In this document: piece by piece, positions 9,076 to 18,368 of the stretch | How the letters are laid out: each line of letters begins with the position of its first letter | Position numbering within the stretch: position 1 is the stretch's first letter | Assembly (NCBI GenBank): GCA_021839985.1 | Contig: JAKBZO010000005.1 | Coordinates: 1-40,427 of the forward strand | Reading direction: 5' to 3' | Origin: a bacterium | GTDB taxonomy: Bacteria; Patescibacteriota; Minisyncoccia; Phycocordibacterales; SBAW01 | Length of the DNA: 40,427 nt | Position numbers and translations under genes: made by a program | The notes under the pieces: model-generated | Databases searched by the model: none | Seen by the model: only the letters and a program-made list of their open reading frames with translations | What the model was told of the DNA's origin: nothing

Positions 9076-9294
9076 ATGTCGAAAGAAACATCGGTCATTT
9101 TGCTCGGCCTCCTGGTCTTTCTTATGCCTCTTTCGGGCTTCCCAGGCGCATGGCGTACCTTCTTTATCATGGCCGCAGGTCTGGCGCTTGTGATCATTGG
9201 TTTCTTCATGCGATCACGTGCACTCGGAAGCGGCGAACGCCCAAGTGCCGATTCTTTTGTCGAAAGTATTCATCAACCGCCCGCAGAGCGCTAG
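9076..9294 (+). CDS. Small two-TM membrane protein, hypothetical
   Basis: 72 aa with hydrophobic segments VILLGLLVFLMPLSGFPG and TFFIMAAGLALVIIGFFM; -10-like TAAGAT 6 nt upstream. Confidence 0.55.
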   Translation: MSKETSVILLGLLVFLMPLSGFPGAWRTFFIMAAGLALVIIGFFMRSRALGSGERPSADSFVESIHQPPAER

Positions 9295-9339
9295 GTCGTA
9301 TCCCCTCTCTTTCTCGATGCGAACACACGAATATTTCCT

Positions 9340-10614
9340 ATGAAGAAAAAGACAGCCACACCGTCTAGACCCACGTGGCTTAAGAGTGTCGGGGTGGTGC
9401 CGCGCGGTGTCGCACTGCTTAGCGCATCTTTTCTTGCTCTCGCATTTGCGGTGGGCTATGTCGATCTGTCGCCCGCGACCTACAACATCATGGCGGATGC
9501 CAACGCTTCTTCAAGTACGGTGGCACATGTGATTCAGGTACTGCCGCTCGCGCCGAAGCTTGACCTCGCGGCATACAACAAAAAGATACTTCAGATAAGT
9601 AATACGCCGGGCGTCGATGAAGCACAGCTTGCGGCGGTGCGTGCGGCAGGAGAGCGGCTTATTGCGCAAGCGTCCACGACCGCAGAGCGCGACGAGGCAT
9701 CATCAACGCTTGCGGTACATGTTGCCGAGCTGCTTCGCGGCACGACCGCGTCGGCGCAGTCGAATAGTGCGGCGAGCGTGTGGGTGCCGCACGCACTGTG
9801 GCCGGTGAGCGCTGCATATCCGAAGTACGGAGCGATCCTTCCATTCTCACGCATCGTCGCGTACTACGGCAATTTCTATTCGACCCAGATGGGCGTACTC
9901 GGGCAGTATCCGCCCGACGAAATGTTGCAGCGGCTTCGCGATGCGGCGGCACAGTGGGAGGCAGCCGACCCTTCGACGCCGGTCATTCCAGCGCTTGATT
10001 ATATCGTGGTGACTGCGCAGGGAAGTGCCGGTGCCGATGGTAAGTATCGTCTGCGCATGCCGGATAGCCAGATCCAAAAAGCGATCGACTTGGCGGGACA
10101 AGTACACGGTTTGGTCTTTCTCGATGTTCAGGTTGGGCTCAGCGATCTGCAGACAGAACTTCCGCTTCTTAAGCAATATCTGGCACTGCCGCAGGTCGAG
10201 CTATCTATTGACCCGGAATTTTCGATGAAGACAGGCGCGAAGCCGGGCACGGTCATTGGCACCTTCGATGCCTCCGACGTGAACTACGCCGCGAACCTTC
10301 TTGCCGGTATCGTGAAGGCGAACGATCTGCCACCGAAGATCCTCGTCATCCACCGATTCACCGAGGCAATGGTCACCAATTACGAGCAGATAAAGCCGCT
10401 CCCTGAAGTACAGATCGTTATGGATATGGACGGATGGGGGTCGCCGGCGAAAAAGATCGGCACCTACCGTTCATTCATCGCTTCCGAGCCGGTCGAATTC
10501 ACTGGCTTCAAGCTCTTCTATAAGAATGACATCAAGCCGCCCTCAACGCGCATGCTGACGCCGACTGAAGTGCTCGCGCTCACGCCGCAACCGCTCTACA
10601 TTCAGTATCAGTAA
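9340..10614 (+). CDS. Membrane-anchored extracytoplasmic hypothetical protein, possible TIM-barrel glycosidase-like
   Basis: N-terminal TM, then YGAILPFSRIVAYYGNFYSTQMGVLGQYP...VIPALDYIVV...GLVFLDVQVG...KILVIHRFTEAMV; barrel-like strand pattern only. Confidence 0.6.
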   Translation: MKKKTATPSRPTWLKSVGVVPRGVALLSASFLALAFAVGYVDLSPATYNIMADANASSSTVAHVIQVLPLAPKLDLAAYNKKILQISNTPGVDEAQLAAVRAAGERLIAQASTTAERDEASSTLAVHVAELLRGTTASAQSNSAASVWVPHALWPVSAAYPKYGAILPFSRIVAYYGNFYSTQMGVLGQYPPDEMLQRLRDAAAQWEAADPSTPVIPALDYIVVTAQGSAGADGKYRLRMPDSQIQKAIDLAGQVHGLVFLDVQVGLSDLQTELPLLKQYLALPQVELSIDPEFSMKTGAKPGTVIGTFDASDVNYAANLLAGIVKANDLPPKILVIHRFTEAMVTNYEQIKPLPEVQIVMDMDGWGSPAKKIGTYRSFIASEPVEFTGFKLFYKNDIKPPSTRMLTPTEVLALTPQPLYIQYQ

Positions 10615-10652
10615 GAGGTTCTTTATTGATAGTTATTGATAATGGGATCCGT

Positions 10653-11513
10653 ATGACGTCACTCATTAAGGCAGTTCAGGATCGCTGTGGGTTCCTGCTT
10701 GTTCAGGGCTTGCTTGAGAAGGAGCCGAATGGTTGGCGTGTTTTGATCCCCGAGAAAACAAAGTTTGCTGCCCTTCCAGAGGAGCGCAGGGCGTTCGAAC
10801 AAGACAAGGGGTCTTGGCATGTCGGAGCGGGAGGCTGCCTGATGGTACTTCATTGCACGGACGTCTCGGTTGCTCTGATGCGGTACCGCGATGCTGGCGC
10901 GCCGAGTTACGGTGACCACTGGACGCTCGGTTCAGGGCTCACGGCCTCTATCGAGGAGATCGTGCGCCCCCTCCATGTCGCCGTACGCGAGTGCATCGAA
11001 GAATTCGGTGTGGTCACGCCGCGTGGAATAGTCATTCCGACGTTTGGCGATGACGAGCTCGACGGTATCGTCCGCGGGGCAGTGCGCTCGAGCGATTTTC
11101 TTCACCAGAAAGCGACACTCAAAGACTTTGAAGCTGATTCATATCTTTCTGCTGAAGCGTCCTTCAGAAAGGTTCCGGGTGAAGAGACTCTTACCGTTGC
11201 TTTTGAGGGGGTAGGCGAGACGAGTACTGCTGGCATTCTCGCGATCGACCCCAACACGCGCGGCATCGACCTCCTCAAGATCATCGATGTGAAGATACCG
11301 TACCGGCTTGCTGAGATCGCCATCGTGGATGGCGAAGAAGACAAGTACGGCAGGGCGCTCAACGCGCCGATCGGGTGCATGAACATTGAGAATCTCGTTC
11401 CAGGTCGTCAGTTCGACGCTGTATTCCAGCACGGCCAACAGCAAGATTCGACCGGGTATGTGCTCAAGAACATGACACCGCCCCTGCGAGCTGTTATTGA
11501 ACGGTTCCGGTGA
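10653..11513 (+). CDS. Hypothetical protein with divergent NUDIX-like box
   Basis: GSGLTASIEEIVRPLHVAVRECIEEFGVV resembles GX5EX7REUXEEXGU with a longer spacer. Track start at 10626 uses TTG; ATG at 10653 preferred. Confidence 0.5.
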   Translation: MTSLIKAVQDRCGFLLVQGLLEKEPNGWRVLIPEKTKFAALPEERRAFEQDKGSWHVGAGGCLMVLHCTDVSVALMRYRDAGAPSYGDHWTLGSGLTASIEEIVRPLHVAVRECIEEFGVVTPRGIVIPTFGDDELDGIVRGAVRSSDFLHQKATLKDFEADSYLSAEASFRKVPGEETLTVAFEGVGETSTAGILAIDPNTRGIDLLKIIDVKIPYRLAEIAIVDGEEDKYGRALNAPIGCMNIENLVPGRQFDAVFQHGQQQDSTGYVLKNMTPPLRAVIERFR

Positions 11514-11549
11514 TCGATCATCAGGTGATTTGTTTGTTATACTTACACC

Positions 11550-13442
11550 ATGGCAGATGATCCAAACAAGGTGACGTATTTCGCTGTCACCAATTCGCGC
11601 GGCAAAGAAGTGCCGTTCGGTATCAAACGCAAAGACCGCGCGCGCCATATGTATGTGATCGGCAAGACCGGCGTCGGCAAATCGACCCTACTTGAGAACC
11701 TCGCGATCCAGGACATTCGCAATGGGGAAGGGCTCGCGTTCATCGATCCGCACGGCTCGACGGCGGAGAAACTTCTCGAATATGTGCCCGAGCATCGCCT
11801 CAAAGATGTCGTGTACTTTGCGCCGTTTGATATGGAGCATCCGATCGCATTCAATGTGATGGAAGATGTCGGCTATGATAAGCGCCACCTGGTGGTCTCC
11901 GGCCTCATGTCGGCGTTCCAGAAGATCTGGGTCGACGCGTGGAGCGCGCGCATGGAGTACATTCTCTCCAACGCCCTGCTCGCGCTTCTCGAATATCCGG
12001 ACTCGACGCTGCTTGATGTGAACACGATGCTCATCAACAAGAACTTCCGACAGAAGGTGGTCGACAATGTGAAAGATCCGCTCGTGAAGAAATTCTGGGC
12101 GGAGGAATTCGCCGGCTATTCCGACCGCTACACGCAAGACGCCACGCCCGCGATCCAGAACAAGATCGGCCAGTTCTCCAACAACCCGCTCATTCGCAAC
12201 ATCATCGGCCAGCCGAGGTCGTCGTTCGACATGCGTCGTGCGATGGACGAGAAAAAGATCCTCATCTTCAATCTCTCGAAAGGCCGCGTTGGCGATGTGA
12301 ATACGCGCCTGCTCGGCTCGATCCTCGTGACCAAGCTCTATCTATCCGCGATGAGCCGCGCCGATGTACCGCCCTCTCGGCTTGCCGAGCTGCCGAACTT
12401 CTATTTTTATGTCGACGAATTCCAGAACTTCGCCAATAAGAGTTTTGCCGACATTCTCTCCGAGGCGCGCAAGTACAAACTCAATCTCATCATCGCGCAC
12501 CAATATGTGGAGCAGATGGAAGAGGAGGTGCGCAACGCGGTCTTCGGCAACGTCGGCTCGACCATCGTGTTTCGCGTGGGGCCGTTCGACGCCGAGGTGC
12601 TCGAGACCTTGTTCCAGCCGCATTTCGAGGCTGCAGATCTGGTCAATCTCGGCATGGGGCAGATCTATCTCACGCTCATGATCGACGGCATCGGTAGCAA
12701 GCCGTTCTCCGCGACGACGCTCAAACCGTTCGACGCGCCGCCGCAGACATTCGTCGATGAGATCATCGCGTCGTCGCGCGCGCAATTCGCGAAGCCGCGC
12801 AAAGAGGTCGAAGAGTTCATTGCGCAGTGGCAAGCGAATGAAGCGCCACCTGAAGAGCCGAAGAAAGCGCCGGCGCGCAAGACGTGGAGCGGCACCGCAC
12901 CGCGCTCTACTGCGGAGCGGCCGCGAAGCGCACCACCGGCCATGTCGGAACCGGTTTCTGCGCTGCCGCGCCCGCACGCCGAAGAAGAGCCTCGCGAGAC
13001 GACAGAGAAAGCAGCGAGAGAGCCGGCCGCACCGGAGCGTGAGGAGCGCCCCGCGGGCGCGGCGGCGCCAACCCCTGCGCCAATCTCCGTACCTGCTGCG
13101 CACCCTCATCTGAAGATGAAGCCGGCTCATGTCTCGGAGCGAACACCGCATAAAGAACCCATCGCGCCGCGACCGGCACTTGAAGGCAACACCTCTCTGC
13201 GCGACGCTCTTGCCGCTCTCGCCAAACCACAACCTCACATTGAGCCAGCGCCCGAACCAGATACTCACACGGCACCGAAGCCTCCGCCACATAAACAAGT
13301 CTCATTGAAGGAGGCGCTTGAGCGTGTTGCGCCGCCTCCGGCACAGGTGTCGCCCGCATCACCTCACGCGCCGCAGAAGCCCGCCGGCATTCCCAACGAC
13401 ACGCTCAAAGATATGCTCAAGGTCGATGATGTGAACGAATAG
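11550..13442 (+). CDS. VirD4/TraG-like (type IV secretion coupling) ATPase with Pro/Ala-rich C-terminal tail
   Basis: MYVIGKTGVGKSTLLENLAIQDI Walker A, FYFYVDEFQNFA Walker B, conserved IIAHQYVEQM; ~200-aa low-complexity tail. Confidence 0.85.
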   Translation: MADDPNKVTYFAVTNSRGKEVPFGIKRKDRARHMYVIGKTGVGKSTLLENLAIQDIRNGEGLAFIDPHGSTAEKLLEYVPEHRLKDVVYFAPFDMEHPIAFNVMEDVGYDKRHLVVSGLMSAFQKIWVDAWSARMEYILSNALLALLEYPDSTLLDVNTMLINKNFRQKVVDNVKDPLVKKFWAEEFAGYSDRYTQDATPAIQNKIGQFSNNPLIRNIIGQPRSSFDMRRAMDEKKILIFNLSKGRVGDVNTRLLGSILVTKLYLSAMSRADVPPSRLAELPNFYFYVDEFQNFANKSFADILSEARKYKLNLIIAHQYVEQMEEEVRNAVFGNVGSTIVFRVGPFDAEVLETLFQPHFEAADLVNLGMGQIYLTLMIDGIGSKPFSATTLKPFDAPPQTFVDEIIASSRAQFAKPRKEVEEFIAQWQANEAPPEEPKKAPARKTWSGTAPRSTAERPRSAPPAMSEPVSALPRPHAEEEPRETTEKAAREPAAPEREERPAGAAAPTPAPISVPAAHPHLKMKPAHVSERTPHKEPIAPRPALEGNTSLRDALAALAKPQPHIEPAPEPDTHTAPKPPPHKQVSLKEALERVAPPPAQVSPASPHAPQKPAGIPNDTLKDMLKVDDVNE

Positions 13443-13484
13443 ATTCCTTCCGCGGACTCTTAGTTTCGAGTACAATGAGACCCT

Positions 13485-14216
13485 ATGTCTCTCATTGCCT
13501 TAGCGCCCGCCGCGTTCATCGCAGGTTTCTTGATGTTCTTGGCGCCCTGTACGCTGCCGCTTATCCCGGCCTATCTGGTGTTCATTGCCGGTACCTCGGA
13601 ATCGGACATTACTAAGGCTGGCATGTCACGCGTAATCGTTCGACGGCGCATTCTGCAGAACGCCCTCGCATTCATCTTCGGCTTCTCTGTCATTTTTGTC
13701 CTGCTCGGCATCTTCTCGTCATTCATCGGTTCGATGCTCGGCGTGTGGCGCTATACGCTTGGTGTCCGGGTCGCCGGCCTCCTCCTCATACTCTTCGGCG
13801 TTATGATGCTCGGTCTTCGCGTGCCGCTTTTGGCAGGGGAATGGCATCTCCGTATGCCGAGATTCTTACAACTCGGCAAGCCGGAGAGCGCATTCTTGCT
13901 TGGTTCACTGTTCGCGCTCGGCTGGAGTCCGTGTATCGGTCCAGTTCTCGGGTCGATCCTGTTTCTTGCAGCCACCACCAATACAGCCCTTCAAGGCGCG
14001 GTACTCCTCGGGATCTTTTCGCTCGGTCTTGCGACGCCGTTTTTCATAAGCGCGCTATTGATCGATCGCGTTGGTCGGTCGATCGAGAGCCTGACCCGCA
14101 TCTCGTCTGCGCTGTATATGATCGGAGGCATTCTTCTCGTTGTCCTCGGCATCGCGATGTTCACCGGAACCATAGGGCTGCTGTTTGAGCCGATATCCGG
14201 TATACTATTTACATAG
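13485..14216 (+). CDS. ccdA: CcdA/DsbD-like transmembrane thiol-disulfide transporter
   Basis: FLMFLAPCTLPLIPAYLVFIAG and LGWSPCIGPVLGSIL: paired Cys-containing TM motifs. Confidence 0.88.
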   Translation: MSLIALAPAAFIAGFLMFLAPCTLPLIPAYLVFIAGTSESDITKAGMSRVIVRRRILQNALAFIFGFSVIFVLLGIFSSFIGSMLGVWRYTLGVRVAGLLLILFGVMMLGLRVPLLAGEWHLRMPRFLQLGKPESAFLLGSLFALGWSPCIGPVLGSILFLAATTNTALQGAVLLGIFSLGLATPFFISALLIDRVGRSIESLTRISSALYMIGGILLVVLGIAMFTGTIGLLFEPISGILFT

Positions 14217-14261
14217 GCATGTGGCGTATGCCAGCGTCAATTATCCGTAGTTCAGCTTTGT

Positions 14262-14597
14262 ATGATAAAGATATTGCTCAAGTGGATCGTCTTATCAGGT
14301 GCGCTGCTCTTGATCGCACGATTTGTGCCGGGCATCGCTGTCGCGGATCTCTATACGGCACTCATCGTCGCGTTTTTGTGGGGCGCGCTTCTTTTGTTCG
14401 TTAAGCCGGTGCTTTCCATTCTTACGCTACCGATCAATCTTCTTACGCTCGGCCTCTTCTCCTTGGTGGTCAACGCATTTTTGTTCTGGTTCCTCGCGTC
14501 ATTTGTCGCAGGCTTCACGGTCGCCGGTTTCATTCCGGCGCTCATCGGCTCCATCATTCTCTCGCTCGTCGCGTGGGCGCTCCACATCATCCTCTAG
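14262..14597 (+). CDS. Phage holin family IV-like (PF04020-type) membrane protein
   Basis: 111 aa, ~4 TM, LLLFVKPVLSILTLPINLLTLGLFSLVVNAFLFW typical of this family. Confidence 0.8.
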   Translation: MIKILLKWIVLSGALLLIARFVPGIAVADLYTALIVAFLWGALLLFVKPVLSILTLPINLLTLGLFSLVVNAFLFWFLASFVAGFTVAGFIPALIGSIILSLVAWALHIIL

Positions 14598-14618
14598 CAG
14601 GGTAGGAAGCTCAAATAG

Positions 14619-14649
14619 AAAAAACCGCCGGCGAGGTTCGGCGGTTTTT
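14619..14649. terminator. Rho-independent terminator
   Basis: AAAAACCGCCG-GCGAGGTT-CGGCGGTTTTT. Confidence 0.85.
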
Positions 14650-14666
14650 CATGTCCGCGCGTTTCC

Positions 14667-14695
14667 TTGAAATATGACATATTTTATGGTATTGT
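14667..14695 (+). promoter_or_regulatory. Sigma70-type promoter of obgE
   Basis: TTGAAA - 17 nt - TATTGT, ending 6 nt before the obgE ATG at 14702. Confidence 0.6.
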
Positions 14696-14701
14696 TCGCT
14701 C

Positions 14702-15706
14702 ATGGCACTTATCGATAAGCTCACTATTTACGCACGGGCAGGTCGCGGTGGCGACGGCGTTGTGCGTTGGCTGCACCTGAAAGGAAAAGAATTTTCCGGT
14801 CCAGCTGGCGGCAACGGTGGCGATGGCGGTGATGTTTATTTGCGCGCGGTCGCAGACATCGATCAGCTTGCGCGATATCGCGGCGCAAAAACTTTTTATG
14901 CAGAGAACGGTGCTCCTGGAGAAGGAAGAAATAAAGATGGTCGTCATGGTGAAGATCTCTACATCGACCTGCCGCGAGGTTCGATCGCGATCAACAAGAC
15001 GACTGGGGAGAAGTATGAACTCGTCACAACCGGCGAAACTCTGCTCATCCTGAAAGGCGGTCGAGGCGGTGCTGGCAATCGCGTATTCAAGTCGTCGGTT
15101 AATCGGAGCCCCGAGACAGCACTGCCGGGTACAAAAGGAGAGGCGGCTGATCTTGATATCGAACTCCGCCTCATCGCTGATGTCGGCTTGATCGGTCTGC
15201 CGAACGCCGGCAAGTCGACACTCCTCAACACGCTTACTCGGGCAGGTGCGAAAGTCGGCGCTTACGCTTTCACCACGCTCGAACCGAATCTCGGCGCTCT
15301 TGCAGAGTTCGTGCTCGCGGATATTCCCGGTCTCATCGAAGACGCCTCGCAAGGGAAAGGGCTCGGAAATGTCTTTCTGCGACACATAGCCCGCACGCGA
15401 CTCTTGGCCCACTGTGTTTCTCTGGAGGAAAAGGATCCGATGTCTAACTATAAGGTCGTGCGCTCGGAGCTTCAAAAGTGGTCTGGTCTGCCAAAGCAGG
15501 CAGGCGGACTCGAAAACAAAGACGAGATCATTGTCCTCACCAAATCGGATTTCCGAGATGCCTTGGAAATAAAAGAAATATCAGAATCATTCAGATCGTT
15601 AGGACGAGATGTGTTCGTTGTGTCGGCGATCGATGATGAAGAGATAAAAAAGTTCAAAGATGATCTTGTGAAGCTTTTACGATGGGTTCCGACCCAGGAA
15701 AAATAA
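14702..15706 (+). CDS. obgE: Obg family GTPase
   Basis: GGRGGDGVVRWL, GPAGGNGGDGGDVYLRA, IGLPNAGKSTLLN, DIPGLIEDASQGKGLG. Confidence 0.96.
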   Translation: MALIDKLTIYARAGRGGDGVVRWLHLKGKEFSGPAGGNGGDGGDVYLRAVADIDQLARYRGAKTFYAENGAPGEGRNKDGRHGEDLYIDLPRGSIAINKTTGEKYELVTTGETLLILKGGRGGAGNRVFKSSVNRSPETALPGTKGEAADLDIELRLIADVGLIGLPNAGKSTLLNTLTRAGAKVGAYAFTTLEPNLGALAEFVLADIPGLIEDASQGKGLGNVFLRHIARTRLLAHCVSLEEKDPMSNYKVVRSELQKWSGLPKQAGGLENKDEIIVLTKSDFRDALEIKEISESFRSLGRDVFVVSAIDDEEIKKFKDDLVKLLRWVPTQEK

Positions 15707-15805
15707 AATTCGATTGCTCCCATCCTTGCCACTTTTTGGAGCTTGAACACGTGCACGGGGCGCGTGTTTGTTCTTTGCGGCCCCTTTCTGCTATAGTCTT
15801 AGGTA

Positions 15806-17230
15806 ATGAGTTACACCCCCACGATAGGTCTTGAGATACACGCCGAGCTTAATACGACATCGAAGATGTTTTGTCTGTGCCGTAATGACGCTGAAGAGGA
15901 GACGCCGAATCTCAACATTTGCCCGATCTGTATGGCGCACCCGGGAACGCTTCCCGTGATCAACAAAGAGGCGGTGCACAAGGTATTGAAGGTCGGCGCA
16001 GCTCTTGGCGGTAGACTTGCCGATCACACCATCTTTGATCGAAAGAATTATTTTTATCCGGACATCCCCAAAGGTTTCCAGATCAGTCAGTATGAACATC
16101 CGCTTGTATCCGGGGGCTCTCTTGCAGGAGTTGAAATAACCCGTGTGCACTTGGAAGAAGACACTGCGCGTTCGAGTCACCTGCCTGCGCAGGCGGGTGA
16201 AAAAGGGAAGAGTCTGGTCGATTTCAATCGCGCAGGCGTAGCACTTATGGAGCTCGTCACCGAACCGGTCATTCACGACGCAGAGACGGCGGGCACTTTC
16301 GCTCGAGAATTACAGCTATTGTTGCGCTATCTCAATGTCGGCTATGCGAATATGGAGAAAGGAGAGATGCGTGTGGAGGCCAACATTTCAGTGAGCAAAG
16401 ACAGCACATTTGGCACTAAGGTCGAGGTCAAGAATCTCAACTCATTCCGCTCCGTCGAGCGCGCCATTGAACATGAAGTGAAGCGGCAAATAGCCGTGCT
16501 TGAAAGCGGCGGCACGATCACTCAGGAGACTCGCGGTTGGGATGAAAATAAGCAGGCAACATTCTCACAACGTAAAAAGGAATCCTCGCATGACTACCGC
16601 TATTTCCCAGAGCCAGATCTGCCCGCTCTTGTTATTTCAGAGATACCAGAGTTCTCTTTGGTAGCACTTACTGATGAACTGCCGGAACTCCCCGCGGCGC
16701 GTAGAGAACGCTATAAGAAACTCGGATTGAAGGACGACGACGCAATGATGTTCGTTCGCAACACGATCTTTGGAGATTTCTTTGATGCGGTGGTCGCGAA
16801 TGATGTTTCTATCGCTCCGAGTGCGGCGAACTACCTTGCAAGCGATATTGCCGGAAAGATCGAAGATGGGACCATGACCGAGGATTGGCTCAGTCCTTCC
16901 AATGCAGCGAGATTCCACAAACTCATTACTATGGCAGTGAGTGGCGCTCTTTCGTCTCGTGGCACGAAGGACACGCTTGCATTGATGGTGGTCCATGGGA
17001 GCGACCCTGAAGATATAGCGAAGGACAATGGCCTCATACAAGAGAGCAATGAATCTCTGATAACCGAGATGGCACAAAAGATCATTGAAAACAATAGTGA
17101 AGTCGTATCCCAATATCGGTCAGGCAAACTATCAGCACTTCAGTTTCTCATTGGCCAGGGGATGAAGCAATCGAAAGGTTCAGCGAACCCAGGCATGTTG
17201 AAGGAGGTGTTTGAGAGATTGCTCAAATAG
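15806..17230 (+). CDS. gatB: Asp-tRNA(Asn)/Glu-tRNA(Gln) amidotransferase subunit B
   Basis: IGLEIHAELNTTSKMFC, RKNYFYPDIPKGFQISQYE, VDFNRAGVALMELVTEP. Confidence 0.96.
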   Translation: MSYTPTIGLEIHAELNTTSKMFCLCRNDAEEETPNLNICPICMAHPGTLPVINKEAVHKVLKVGAALGGRLADHTIFDRKNYFYPDIPKGFQISQYEHPLVSGGSLAGVEITRVHLEEDTARSSHLPAQAGEKGKSLVDFNRAGVALMELVTEPVIHDAETAGTFARELQLLLRYLNVGYANMEKGEMRVEANISVSKDSTFGTKVEVKNLNSFRSVERAIEHEVKRQIAVLESGGTITQETRGWDENKQATFSQRKKESSHDYRYFPEPDLPALVISEIPEFSLVALTDELPELPAARRERYKKLGLKDDDAMMFVRNTIFGDFFDAVVANDVSIAPSAANYLASDIAGKIEDGTMTEDWLSPSNAARFHKLITMAVSGALSSRGTKDTLALMVVHGSDPEDIAKDNGLIQESNESLITEMAQKIIENNSEVVSQYRSGKLSALQFLIGQGMKQSKGSANPGMLKEVFERLLK

Positions 17231-17364
17231 AGCGAGCCCAGAGAGGGTTTTGCACCCCTCTTCTCCTGCGCATATGGAGAGAACTTACGCCCACCGATCC
17301 GTTGTCCACTCCTGCCGAGAATTTTTGTCTCGCGTAGCCGATACCCTTTGATATACTATATTCA

Positions 17365-18162
17365 ATGGATACATTACAGATATCGGGTAAGTGGTACATC
17401 TCGACTGGTCGTGCTGCAAAGGAGCATGGTTATCATGCTGACTATATCGGTCAACTCATTCGTAGTGGCCAGATAAAAGGCCAGAAAGTTGGTAGAAGTT
17501 GGTATGTGTTGGCAGACTCCCTCACTGATTACTTCGAAAATAATAAAAGCACTAAGAAAGTCCTCAAGAGCAAGAAAGATAATAACAGGACCGTTACCGT
17601 TCATGCCAAGGAAGATGCAACGCACATCTCAGCGCCTATAAAGGAGGATAGGGCGGCTGATCTTTCCAAAGTAGAGTCCGCCAAAGAGCGTGTGCCAGTT
17701 ATGCAGAGTGCGTCGATCGTATCAACGTTGAAGCCTTTGATAAAGACTGAAAAAATTCCAGCCACGGAGACAAAGCTTATGACCTATATACAGGACTCCA
17801 ATGAACAAAATGACGAAAAGAGCATAGTTCCCATAGAGAAATCGTCTGACGACGAGCCCGCGACCCCGATCCACATCAAGACTCTCAGCGGCTTCTCTAG
17901 CCGTTTTGCCGACCCAAAACAGATCGACCCACTGCCGATCGTGCCAAGGGTTACAGGCGGTATGATCCGCACAATGCCCGCTAGTCCGGCCACTCAAGCG
18001 GTATCTGCAGTATCTCAAGGGGTCGGAGTAACCGTGTCTCGACCAGCCGAGGTGAATATTAAAAGTAGTCTAAGGACGACCCATCGTCCGCTGTGGCACT
18101 ATATTTTCATGTTTTTTGCTGGGGCCGTGTTGTTTATTGTTGCAAGCAACATAAATATCTGA
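17365..18162 (+). CDS. N-terminal excisionase/MerR-like HTH protein with C-terminal TM anchor
   Basis: WYISTGRAAKEHGYHADYIGQLIRSGQIKGQKVGRSWYVLADSLTDYF (HTH_17-like), then variable linker, then HYIFMFFAGAVLFIVASNINI at the C-terminus. Confidence 0.7.
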   Translation: MDTLQISGKWYISTGRAAKEHGYHADYIGQLIRSGQIKGQKVGRSWYVLADSLTDYFENNKSTKKVLKSKKDNNRTVTVHAKEDATHISAPIKEDRAADLSKVESAKERVPVMQSASIVSTLKPLIKTEKIPATETKLMTYIQDSNEQNDEKSIVPIEKSSDDEPATPIHIKTLSGFSSRFADPKQIDPLPIVPRVTGGMIRTMPASPATQAVSAVSQGVGVTVSRPAEVNIKSSLRTTHRPLWHYIFMFFAGAVLFIVASNINI

Positions 18163-18192
18163 AGTTCCATATCAAGGGTCAGGTCTATGAAC

Positions 18193-18227
18193 AAAATTCG
18201 GCGGCTACACTAGAACCACCGAATTTT
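18193..18227 (+). terminator. Putative terminator between the two HTH-membrane genes
   Basis: AAAATTCGGCGG...CCACCGAATTTTT hairpin with T tract. Confidence 0.55.
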
Positions 18228-18368
18228 TGGATCAAGTTACCTCTCAACCACGTATCTTCCAAATTTGCAGAATATGTAGGTGTTTGCCGGCTGCTAAAAA
18301 TATAAAAACAAAAATGGTGTTTGTCGAGTTATCCACACCTTGCGCCCGAAAAGTATTAGGAGGATGTG

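Noticed and set aside
12342-13298. Long minus-strand ORFs opposite the VirD4-like gene (also opposite murD, murC, S74, rplY and transketolase genes)
   Set aside because: Antisense shadow ORFs expected in GC-rich coding DNA; Arg-rich with no recognisable domains.
11550-13442. Integrative conjugative element or full type IV secretion system
   Set aside because: Only the VirD4-like ATPase is present, surrounded by housekeeping genes; no relaxase, VirB4 or integrase seen.
14262-14597. Prophage suggested by a 'phage holin family' protein
   Set aside because: PF04020-type proteins are common chromosomal membrane proteins; no other phage genes nearby.
18190-18230. CGGCTACACTAGAA matches a 14-mer found in pBR322/pUC origins, raising vector contamination
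   Set aside because: Match is only ~14 nt, lies inside a local terminator hairpin, and flanking sequence is unlike a vector.
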